A stretch of DNA of 64,000 bases, taken from positions 36,117,562-36,181,561 of the forward strand of contig CM055063.1 of NCBI GenBank assembly GCA_029204045.2, in the 5' to 3' direction. A model generated the notes under the pieces. The model saw only the letters and a program-made list of their open reading frames with translations, did not search any database and had not been told where the DNA came from. Of this stretch, positions 48,059 to 58,796 are shown in pieces; positions within the stretch are counted from its first letter, which is position 1; each line of letters begins with the position of its first letter. The translations under genes were made by a program, and so were the position numbers. The DNA is from Tillandsia leiboldiana (Eukaryota > Streptophyta > Magnoliopsida > Poales > Bromeliaceae).

Positions 48059-49420
48059 GGCTGCATTTGGTTTGGGGATAAGAAAAATTTAGTTATACCG
48101 GGGATAGGTATAAGTTATGGTATTAGCAGGAACTAGTATAAATTTCTGTTTGGTTGGGTTTAAGAGTTATACCGGGTATAAAGAAAATTGTGTTTGGTAA
48201 GTTAAAGAGGAATAAGAAAAATAAAGAGGACTAAAATTTTAATTTATAATTAAAATTTTACTGATATGATTTTAAAAATTTAATTTAAAATATTTATTAA
48301 AAAAATTATTAAAATTTATATTTTACTTATATATAAAAAAAATTATTAAAAAAATTTATCATATAATTTATTAAAATTATATGATAAATTTATTAAAAAT
48401 TAAAGTTAAAAATTTTAAAAGCTATAAAATTTAAAATTTAAAATTTATAAATTTATAAATGTTAAAAATTTTAATTTTAATTGTCTTAAAAAATTACAAA
48501 AGTAGAAGCAAAAATTTTATTTTTAAAATTAGTATAAATTTTAAAAAAATTATTAAAAAATTTGCATAAATTTAAAAATTTTAAAATTAATAAATTTTTA
48601 AAAAAATTTAGAAAAAATTATATTTTTAGATTTATTAGAAAGTAAGTTAAAAATTTTAAAATTTATAAAATAAAAAAATAAATTTTAAATTTTATAAATA
48701 TATTAAACATCTTATCATTAAAAAAACAAAAAAAAAAAATAAAAAAAACTGGCAGGTGGAACAAGAAGTTGTTCCACTAGGGGTGGGAATAGCCTATTCC
48801 CACCCCTATAATTTTCATTTGGGTATAACTAGGGGATAAGCCCTTATCCCCCTTAGTTCTTGTTACCGAACGAAGGTTTAAATTAGAATTTTTAAATTTT
48901 AAAAGATATTTAAATTTTAAATTTTTTATTTTATAAATTTTAATTTTTTAAATTTTATATTTTAATAAATCTAAAAATTTTATTTTATTTTTTTTGTAAA
49001 AAAATATTAATTTTAAAATTTTAAAATTTATACAATTTTTTTATATTTTTTTAAAAATTTATATAAATTTAAAAATTAAAATTTTTACTCTCACTTAAAA
49101 TTTAAAAATTAATTTTTTTTTTTGCTCCCACTTAAAATTTTTATAAAAATTAAAATTAATAAATATTAAAATTTGAATAAATTTTGAAATTTTAATTTTG
49201 AAAAAAAAAACTAAAAAAAAATGATATTTTAGTCTTTTAACACAAAAGTTAATTCTCTATTTCTCTTATTCTTCAATTATTTTCAAACACTATTTTTTTT
49301 ATACCTGATACTAACCTAAAATTCAACCAAACACAAATTTACATTAGTTCCAGCTTGTTCCAAAATTTATACTTATCCTGGTACAACTAATTCTCTTTTA
49401 TACCTCAACCAAGCGAAGCC
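48059..49420. mobile_element. Tourist-like (PIF/Harbinger) nonautonomous element, 1.36 kb
   Basis: The left end GGCTGCATTTGGTTTGG and the right end, reverse complemented, GGCTTCGCTTGGTTGAGG are flanked by TTA on both sides (48056-48058, 49421-49423). Similarity extends through TTAGTT-TACC-GGATA-GTATAA. AT-rich interior with a second palindrome group at 48757-48870 (GTGGAACAAGAAGTTGTTCCAC-like, then GGGGTGGGAATAG/CTATTCCCACCCC). No coding capacity. Confidence 0.65.
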
Positions 49421-49423
49421 TTA

Positions 49424-50332
49424 GTGGGTTATCCCTGTGGGAACAACAATTCCCACCCCCCAAAATACTGTTTGTGATAAGAGAAGGGATAACCCACTTA
49501 TCCCCCACTTATTCCCATTTCCAAACAAGACCTTAATAAGGCTTCAACACGCATGCACTATTATATTAGTCCCAAATCTGTAAGAGCAACAAACTTAAGA
49601 ACTGTTGGGCCATCAAAATGATTAAATGAGGCAAATAATCTTATAATTAGATACTCTAATTTTACATATAGGTCAAAAATTTTATGGTCAGATTATTCAA
49701 TCATATGCCTTACAAATTTAGAATTGGAAGGATGACCAATTTTTATAAATCCACAGCATACTTCTGCCATAAAGACCCATCTTTGCTCCTTTGTTCATAA
49801 CCATGGCTAGCCCAAAATAGTCATCAATATATGATGGCATGCAAATACAATTAGAAAACTATAATTAGTGAAGGAAAATATATATAAAGAATGAAATACC
49901 TAATATGTACATCATGAATAATAAAATATAGTTGCTGATCAATTTGATTGTGCTAAGTGATAGTAAACTTTAATAGGCAGAACATAAGCTAATATCCAAA
50001 AGGTTTATTTACACATTAAAAATTTACTTTGAGAAAAAATCTATATAGATTTTAAGTGTGCATACTTAAACTATGTTTCACTTAAAGAAATATTCATTTA
50101 TCTTCCTAAAGAATGACGTGCAAGATAAATAATTTAGCCTTATATGTGACTTATGGGAAGCAACTCTACGGCCAATCTGATAAATAAACGACCTGGGCAG
50201 CTCAATTATTTTAGCACATCTACAATCATGGGACAAACAAAGAGTAAAATGGTTAAAGATGACAAAAAAGAAAGCATGTTCAGTTAGAGAAATGGAAAGA
50301 AAATATAAGCATATAAAAAGACTCAAGATAAC
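49424..50332. other. Intergenic DNA, nothing firmly recognised
   Basis: AT-rich sequence. The first 110 bp carry another G/C-rich inverted motif (GTGGGTTATCCC ... GGGATAACCCAC, 49425-49495). No gene seen. Confidence 0.5.
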
Positions 50333-51487
50333 TGTCAGGGCCAAAAATGCCGCGCTGACCGTTGACCGGATTTGGTCGTCGATCCGCCCCGGGTTGGTTG
50401 ACCCTCTGGATGTGATGCACCGCATACCAACAGATCAAGCGATCGAGCCGAGGAGGAATCCGCTCGGCCGGATCCTTTTCAATCAAACTCTCGCGATCAT
50501 CCGACTTAAATTAGCCGAATCGGGATATGGAGGTAGAGAAAGAGAGAGTTCGGCCTAGAATAGCCGAACTGGGGTATGGAGACAGAGATTTGGCACGACT
50601 AAGGAACCGATTAGGAATTCGGGATATGGAGGTAGAGAAAGAGAGAGTTCGGCTTAGAACAGCCGAACTGGGATATGGAGACAGATTTGGCACGACTAAG
50701 GAACCGATTAGGAAATTGTATTGATTGGAGTGGGGGTTATAAGAGTAACAGGTAGCTAATTACAAGTTAATCTACTCCTAGAGAATGCAATAAAATTATC
50801 TAGGAAAGCAGTAAATACAGGTATTGAAAGGTATGAAAAGCAAGGGGGTGGTCATGGCTTACGAGGTTGCAGGACCCCTTTTCCGTCGTTGGTTCGGGTA
50901 TTTGTACACTCCCGAACCAAGCGTTATACTCATCGATTTGAATAATCGGCGTGATTTAGGAGAATCTTCATAAAATCATCAACTACTTCCTTTTGAGTCG
51001 CACTTCCTCAAATAGAATAGTAGTCATTTTTCCATCCAAATTTATTCCCTTATCAACGTGTTGAAAGCGTGATCTTTGATGCTTTCTAATGCTGGGCGTC
51101 GCTTGCCATTTCAGAAGCTATTACGAGATTCACGCCCGAATCTCTCATTCCTTCCTTTCAGAGTCTTTCCATCTTCGGCTTGATCAGCCGAGGGTTGATC
51201 TCGACTTCGCCTCTTTCGTCGCTCGACTGAGGCGGTCTGATGTTTAACTTCGGCCGAGGACGCTCTTGAGACGATAATCCTTTTGTTGGCCGCTTCTCCT
51301 ATCGATTGCTGCCCTCAGCCGATGGCATATGTCGCGTGCCGCTTTCTCATGTGACTGAGGTTGGTCTTAATCAAGACGCGGATCCCTCTTTGTTGACTCA
51401 TTCTTCTGTCGGCTGATGTCTTTAGCCCATAGTATTCACCACATGTCACCTCCTCGAGTGGCGAAAATTTTGATCTCAATAATGACA
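50333..51487 (+). repeat. Possible solo LTR (TGTCAGGGCC...AATGACA)
   Basis: A block of higher GC content bounded by TGTCAGGGCC and AATGACA, which have the TG...CA ends of an LTR. No matching 5-bp target duplication was found (ATAAC versus AAAAG), so the borders are uncertain. It includes two direct repeats of about 99 bp at 50522-50717 (GGGATATGGAGGTAGAGAAA ... GGAACCGATTAGGAA). No coding region. Confidence 0.35.
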
Positions 51488-52860
51488 AAAAGGAAATATG
51501 TTTAAACAAATGAAAAAGGAAATAAGAACAAATTGTCATTTATTGCTCCTACCAACAATACATATTTGATGAGTTAGCCACATAGAAAATCAAATTTTGC
51601 TCTTCTTCTTTTGCTGAAATCTTTTTGAGAGTGAAGGAATGCAATGGTTGCCCCACCTTAGGGCATGCAAGTTGCCTCATCATAAATTACTTACAATATG
51701 TATAATACTCTAAGAATGGAAGAACAAAATCCATATATGATTTTCCTCGAAGTTAGAAAACAATCCACGATCTGTTCTTTACAACTGAACACCATTCTAT
51801 CCATCATCGCCTTATATGAAAATATAAAGTGCCAAACATAGATAAATGTATAAAAAAATTTGGTAAAAGTAACTGTGATACTCTAAAAAGGAAAGAGCAA
51901 AGTTCAAAAAGTTAAAAAAATAACCCACGATTTGCTTCAATTAAACACCATTATGTTCATCATCACATTTTATAGAAATATGAAGTGCTAGACATGTATA
52001 TATGAATGTATAAAAAAATGATAAAACTAAGAGAAAAATTTTAAAAATTAGATGTTACTGCAGCTATTCAAAAGAAATGAGAGGAAAAAGCTCAAATCCA
52101 TGTAAGGCGAGGGAACTCAAATTGGCAATAAAAACGAATTGTGCTCGTTTGGAGTTCTCTTTGCACATTGCTAGAAGGGAGAAAAGCTTACCGGTTACCC
52201 TAGTAGGGCTGGAAATAAGGGTTAGTGATGCCTTTGGTCCATAATAGAAGGAAGCATTTCATCAAACACTTGAAATTCAACAACGAAGCATAACATTCAT
52301 TCAATAGATATTTGAGGAGACCTTTTAAAAAGGGTTGGCAGAGTAGGAGAAGAGCGAAACCATCTCAGCCTTTCTCTACTCCTTTTTTTTTCTTTCGTTC
52401 CTTTTCTTTCCTTCATCCTTTAATTAAAAGTTTTTCAACCTAAAATTTTTTAAATTACGTAGAAGTTAAAGAGAAGGACTCTCATCTCATTAATCCTCAA
52501 AACAATCAGATGAATCAATTGCTATAAGATATCAACAAAATCACCAAAAAATGAATTAAATATTTTAACAAAAGGATGAGGAAAATACCTAAAGCTAAGT
52601 AACTTAATTGTTCGCTTAGACATTTCATCAAACAGGTGAGCTTCAATCCATTTAGGGGCATTTTAGTTATCTCACTCGCGAAGTCACCAGGACCTGGTTA
52701 GAGAAGAAATTGGTCCAAATTCCGGATTACAACTGGATGAAAATGATCAAAGAAAAAAAAAATAGTAAATTTGAAAAAAAAAAAGAAAAAAAAGAGACTA
52801 AACAATGAGCACAAACTGAGAGCTAGGATTACATTTACATCCTCGGATTTGGACTAATTG
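51488..52860. other. AT-rich intergenic DNA, nothing recognised
   Basis: Both strands lack convincing coding, RNA or terminal-repeat signals. A slightly GC-richer patch near 52170-52240 might be transcribed but has no supporting frame. Confidence 0.5.
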
Positions 52861-53165
52861 ACTTTGCATCCTTGGATTTGAACTGGGAGACGATATTCCT
52901 AAAGAAATCGTGGAGTTGGTCGAAGGCTAAGAGGAGCCCATAGCTAATGCCGGTGCCATCCTTGTTGAGGACGTAGAAGGCGTTGCGAACGGGGTGATCG
53001 GCGACGACAATGGCGCCGGAATATAGCGAAGCTCTATGCTGCCGTAGTCGCAGGAAGCAGCTTCGCCGCCACTGCTACCACCACTGCCAGAAACCATATC
53101 CTGATTCTCGACTACGACTCTCGATACACCACCCGCTGCATCCGCCAACTCTCCTCCTCTCTCTT
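52855..53165 (-). pseudogene. Coding-like fragment of unknown family, cut by an LTR
   Basis: On the minus strand one frame reads SGAIVVADHPVRNAFYVLN, then DGTGISYGLLLAFDQLHDFF and SQFKSKD, a plausible globular protein segment, and the frame just upstream is Gly/Ser-rich. The two require a frame change near 53030, and the segment is bounded on its 5' side by an LTR start at 53166. No family is recognised. It could be a broken exon of a host gene. Confidence 0.3.
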
Positions 53166-53745
53166 TGTCACGCCCCGGGGTCGAAACTGCGACCCGGGCT
53201 CGCTAATAGATCCGCCATCTGTACGGAAACTGTCGTACAGACGAAGCGTCTAGCCTGCAAAAGACAAAACTACAGCTACACAGATATCAGAGCGGATAAG
53301 AAAGCTGTAATATAAAATCTCACTACTAAAAAGCTGAAAGGAAAACAAGCTCCATCTCCCGAAAACAAGGTGATACAAAGGAAATCCACCTATACATCAT
53401 CTACAAATCCAAAGGGAGATAGCTAAACTAGAAAAGTGGCAATATACAACCAACTCCCATAATCCGGGATGGTACCTCTACCTCACTCTAAAGAAATAAA
53501 GGCTGGTAGGGAACTATCACGCAACTCCCTGTCCTCGGTCCGTCCAATCAGCTCAGCAGGAACGGAAGAAAAGCCTCAGCAACCTGTCACCGACAGAGGG
53601 TGTGAGAACTACATCCTACAGTAGTTCTCAGTGGGTACCGTCTCCAAGAACCACGGTCTGCCCACTAAGTCTACTAGAGGCATAAGATAACAGAAAAAGA
53701 CAGTGATAATGTAAATAAGCTGGAAAAGTATCTACAGCTATCATG
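53166..53745 (-). repeat. Truncated LTR related to the gag-only element
   Basis: Begins TGTCACGCCCCGGGGTCGAA and shows diverged similarity to the LTR tip at 15728: CCCGGGCTCGCnAAnAGATC, ACGGAA, TACAnACGAAGCGTC, and later CCCACTAAGTCTACnAGAGG. It is interrupted at 53746 by a chromovirus LTR, so the remainder should lie beyond the window. Confidence 0.7.
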
Positions 53746-56179
53746 TGTAGTGATCCGGCCTTTCGGGGTATTTTTGACTTACATGTAGTCATTTAAGCCT
53801 TTAAGTGAAATAAAATTATTCGATTCTTAAAAGTTGGCCGGTGTGTGGTGCTGGTATTTTTCTGCGATAGAGCACGGAAAAAGAAGGCCGACGGTGCGAT
53901 CGGATCTGAAATCCGATATCGGGATCTCCCGGAACGGAATTCATAGTGATACGGTGATTAGTCGTGCATCGGAATCCGTGCAAAATATCTTGCACCCGTT
54001 AGAGATAAGGTGGTTTATCTCGTAGGGGATAATTAATTAGTTTATTAATTATCCGATGACGGAAAATAGAATTCTCTTACGTACGAATTAAAGAGGAAAT
54101 TAATTAAAGATAAAGTACGAATTATATAAGGGATCCCGATTACCGAAAAGAAAAGAAAAGAAAAATAAAAATCCTAATCAGTGAGGAGAGAAAAAGGAAA
54201 AGACGGAACCCTAATCGGAAAAAAGGGAAAGGAGAAAGAGAAGGAGCCCGATCTTCCCGAACATCGAACCGAAGGCAAGAACGCGACCGGACAACCTTCC
54301 CGTCGATCTTCGGTTAGTAAAATAATTGTTATAATTTATTTGGGATTTTTCCGTCGTCTCTTTTGTTTGAGTTCTTGGTTTCTCCGTCGTATCCGTCACC
54401 GTCGCCGTCGTCGTCATCATGCTAGGGCACGGAACGGACGGCGGAGACGCGCGGTGCCGCTAGGGCATCGCGCGGAGGGGAGTCGCGGGCGGCACCCATG
54501 CGGACCCGCTACCGCGCGGGCACCGCATGGGCGCCGCGCGGCCACCGTATGGACAGCACCCGCGCGGGCATCCCCGCGCGCGGGGTGCCGTGCGGGGCCG
54601 CACCCGCATGGCCGCCGCACGGACAGCACCCGCGCGGGCATCCCCGCGCGCGGGTGCCGTGCGGGGCCGCACCCGCATGGCCGCCGCACGGACAGCACCC
54701 GCGCGGGCATCCCCGCGCGCGGGTGCCGTGCGGGGCCGCACCCGCATGGGCGCCGCGCGGCCGCCGCGCGGGAAGCACCCGCGCGGGGCACCGCGCCGCG
54801 TGGGCGTCGCCCGCGGAGACACGCCGCGCGGTTCCGAACCGCGCGGGGCTCCGGCGGACGACGACGGCGGCACGGGATTTCCGTTTCGTCAACCCGGACG
54901 GTGTTGGACTTTTCCGTCGAAAAGAGTAAATTAGGTCTTGTGTTTTCGGATGGTACACGCTTTTGACTATAGTTATCCTTGCGGACTTTCTTTAGGTCCA
55001 GACGCGCAGCGGGGGTGCGCGAAGGATTCAGGTGTTCCGATTTCTCTTCAAATAGGTGGGTACGGTTGCTGTAAATACAACCAGTGCAGTAAGTGCATCT
55101 ATCGTCATTAAAATGCTCTTAATTTATCTAACAAAGTAGATGGACAGTTTAACCTTTCGCATAATTGTGTTTTTATCTAACAATTGAAGCGGCTACGGCC
55201 GCGCTCATGACACGCCGATCTCGGCAAATCCGTTTTTGGATGCTGCACGTACACAGGCGGATTGGCCTCCGCATGGGTGTACTTTTCCGGAAGAGTGGTC
55301 TCTTATGACCCGTGTTCCTCACAAAGGGGTGGGAGCCGTGAGGACCCCTTCGCGCCCGCTGGGAATAGCACACCAGCACCGTGAAGGGGTTAAATGCATC
55401 AAAAAGGTGTTTGCGCACGAGGGGAGACTTTAGTCTCTCCGACAAATACTCTGGGGTTGGTGCCCAACTTAATTGATAAATCTGGGGTTGGGGCCCAGCT
55501 TAATATGTGCAGGGTTTTAGCGAAATGGTTCCGGTGTATTCGGTTTGCTTCTTATTCCTTATTGATATTAGACATCTATTTTGTTTGTCACTGACATTAC
55601 CCACTCCGTGACAGGTGTTACGAGGTGCGTTAGCCAGGAGGGCGGTGAGACTGCGTCGCGAGGACCGTAGTCAGAACACTTGGTTTATATTATCTTATTT
55701 CTCTTATGCTTTAATTAGTTAATTTGCTTGTGGGTCGTATTATTCGTGGACATGTATTACTTAGCGCTGTGGATGAGGTGTACTTTTATATTTCGATTTT
55801 CTTGGTGATGTTTTCTTACGCGGCACGTTTTCATGATAAACCAAATGACTTCGAAAAGGTTTTCTCAAAACGAAGTGCCGTGTGGGCACGGGTTTTGCAA
55901 CCGCTGGCTTTATCCTTTCTAAACACTGATGCCGCTTTAATATTCCGCTTGATGTTGTATGTCTATTGTATGGTTGACGGTTGGTGTTTGATGTATGTTG
56001 TTGTAAATGAGACGCCGTGCATATACAAAGGAGACTCTGTCCGTGGGCAGGGAGAATTTGTGTATGTGGCGGTCTGGCACGCACCGGGGATGAGGTTTAA
56101 AATACATTGTTAAGAAAGAAAAAAATGATACACGCAATTTTCCCCTTTGATAGACTCAAAAACCCCCGGGGGCGTGACA
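53746..56179 (+). repeat. Chromovirus LTR, plus orientation, 2.4 kb
   Basis: Starts TGTAGTGATCCGGCC and ends GGGGGCGTGACA, followed by GATTAAATGGTATCAGAG (Met-tRNA primer site, 56187-56197), so it is a 5' LTR read on the plus strand. A TATA-like TATATAAG lies at 54123-54130. A GC-rich tandem array fills part of the middle. The last 450 bp contain a 129-codon frame (55724-56113) that is also present in the two minus-strand LTRs. The five bases before it, TCATG, are the expected target duplication. Confidence 0.85.
54541..54790. repeat. GC-rich 69/70-bp tandem array inside one chromovirus LTR
   Basis: GGACAGCACCCGCGCGGGCA recurs at 54551, 54621 and 54690, with a degenerate fourth unit near 54771. 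The array is over 80 percent G+C by eye. It is not present in the corresponding part of the minus-strand LTR (about 57650-58300). Frames on both strands over it are compositional artefacts. Confidence 0.85.
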
Positions 56180-56349
56180 GATTAAATGGTATCAGAGAAA
56201 AACAACCATAACCATAGTAGACGTGATCCACATCCACAGTGTAGGGTACCACAAGCAAATTAGACATGAGATAACCAAGGTATAGGTGCGTAGTACGTGA
56301 GAGTACGGGAAAAAGGGGAACGTAATGTAGGTGTAATCGTAAGACAGGG
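56180..56349 (+). mobile_element. Leader of plus-strand chromovirus, interrupted after 170 bp
   Basis: This matches the reverse complement of 63357-63526, the leader of the minus-strand element, up to GTAAGACAGGG. It is then cut by the minus-strand LTR at 56350. CAGGG (56345-56349) is the expected target duplication. Confidence 0.8.
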
Positions 56350-58761
56350 TGTCACGCCCCCGGGGGTTTTTGAGTCTATCGAAGCGGAAAATCGCGTGTA
56401 TATTTTTTTTTCTTCTTAACAAGGTAATTTAAACCTCATCCCCGGTGCGTGCCAGACCGCCACATACACAAATTCTCCCTGCCCACGGACAGAGTCTCCT
56501 TTGTATATGCACGGCGTCTCATTTACAACAACATACATCAAACACCAACCATCAACCATACAATAGACATACATCATCAAGCGGAATATTAAAGCGGCAT
56601 CAGTGTTTAGAAAGGATAAAGCCAGCGGTTGCAAAACCCGTGCCCACACGGCACTTCGTTTTGAGAAAACCCTTTCGAAGTCATTTGGTTTATCATGAAA
56701 ACGTGCCGCATAAGAAAACATCACCAAAAGAACCGGAATATAAAAGTACACCTCATCCACAGCGCTAAGTAATAATACATGTCCACGAATAATGCGACCC
56801 ACAAGCTAATTAACTAATTAAAGCATAAGAGAAATGAGATAATAAAAACCAAGTGTTCTGACTACGGCTCTCGCGACGCAGTCCCACCGCCCTCCAGGCT
56901 AACGCACCTCGTAACACCTGTCACGGAGTGGGTAATGTCAGTGACAAACAAAGTAGATGTCTAATATCAACAAGGAAATAAGGAGCAAACCGAATACACC
57001 GGAACCATTTCGCTAAAACCCTGCACATATTAAGCTGGGCACCAACCCCAGATTTATCAATTAAATTGGGCACCAACCCCAGAATATTTGTCGGAGAGAC
57101 TAAAGTCTCCCCTCGTGCGCAAACACCTACTTTGATGCTTTACCTCTTCGCGGTGCTGGTGTGCTATTTTCAGCGGGCGCGAAGAGGTCCTCATGGCACC
57201 CACACCTTTGTGAGGAACACGGGTCATAAGAGACCACTCTTCCGGAAAAGTACACCCATGCGGAGGCCAATCCGCCTGTGTACGTGCAGCATCCGAAAAC
57301 GGATTTGCCGAGATCGGCGTGTCATGAGCACCGCGACCGCAGCCGCTTCAATTGTTAGATAAAAATACAATTATGCGAAAGGTTAAACTGTCCATCTACT
57401 TTGTTAGATAAATTAAGAGCATTTTAATGACGATAGATTCACTTACTGCACTGGTTGTATCTACAGCAACCGTACCCACCTATTTGAAGAGAGATCGGAA
57501 CACCCGAATCCTTCGCGCACCCCCGCTGCGCGTCTGGACCTAAAGAAAGTCCGCACGGATAACTATAGTCAAAAACGTGTACTAACATCCGAAAACACAA
57601 GACCCAATTTACTCTTTTCGACGGAAAAGTCCAACAAAACTCAATCCTCAACCGGTAGCCCACTCAGGACGTCAATGGTTAAACCAAGAAGGCCCCGACG
57701 GCGGAAATGATGAGAGAAGAGACCCGACGGCGCGCCCCCGATGATTTCGTCGAGGCGCGGAGCGTCGGCGAAATTAGCACCCGACATAATAAAACAGTGT
57801 CCAAAAAGATCCCAAGTTGCCATGCCAAGAAAACCGCGGAGATTGTGATCCCAACGGCGAAGACGGCGCTCAAAACGGTGGAAAAACGGACTCAAACGGA
57901 GCAAATGAACTTCGGGCTGTCGGTTGGTGCACGGGGGCAACCGTGCACCGGGTTCACGGCGTCAGGCGGCGGCGGCATGCGACTAAAAATCATCGATTAA
58001 ACTCGATAAAAACCATCGATCACCCTCGATCAAGAACGAGAATAAAACATGGATCAAAACCCGACGAAAATCCGCGATCGATGTACTAATTAAAACGACC
58101 TTACGAGAACACGGAAAACCCCCGATTAATTCTACAAAAAGATTAACGACCACTAACCTCAATCTATCGGAATTAAAGAACCGATCTTGTTTCCTTTCGG
58201 CGTTGGAGACCCGGATCCGCTCCCCGTAGACGATGGCGTCTCGTTCTCCGATCTCCGACACGTGAATCAGGGCGATCGGGTTCCTCCGCTTCCTCCTTCT
58301 TTTCCTCTTTTTCTCTTCTCACCGATTAGGGTTTTTATTTCTTTCTTTTCTTTTCTTTTCTTTAATCGGGATCCCTTATATAGTCGCACTTTATCTCTAA
58401 TTAATTTCTCTTTAATTCGTACGTAAGAGAATTATTATTTTCCGTCTGGTATAATTAATTAACTAACCTTATCTCTAACGGGTGCAAGATAACCCACCTT
58501 ATCTCTAACGGGTGCAAGATATTTTGCATGGATTCCGATGCACGACTAATCACCGTATCACTTTGAATCCCGTTCCGGGGGATCCCGATATCGGATTTCA
58601 GATCCGATCGCACCGTCGGCTTTCTTTTTCCGCGCTCTATCGCAGAAAAATACTAGCACCCCACAATGGCCAACTTTTAAGAATTGAATAATTTTATTTC
58701 ACTTAAAGGCTTAAATGACTACACGTAAGTCAAAAATACCCCGAAAGGTCGGATCACTACA
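56350..58761 (-). repeat. 3' LTR of minus-strand chromovirus, 2.4 kb
   Basis: TGTCACGCC at the left and CACTACA at the right (plus strand). Both outer portions match the LTR at 53746 in inverted orientation, including a TATATAAG promoter motif (minus strand, 58375-58382). The middle, about 57650-58300, is different sequence. The first bases match 63527 onward almost exactly. Confidence 0.88.
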
Positions 58762-58796
58762 CCACTCACACTTTATAAAAAGTTTCGTCCTGAAAC

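Noticed and set aside
54181..54966. Long frames on both strands (up to 261 codons)
   Set aside because: They arise from the GC-rich tandem array, which leaves few stop codons in any frame; the repeated peptide follows the DNA repeat.
56445..56768. 107-codon frame opposite the conserved LTR frame (also at 55761 and 63622)
   Set aside because: Antisense shadow of the 129-codon frame; composition is His/Thr/Pro-rich without domain features.
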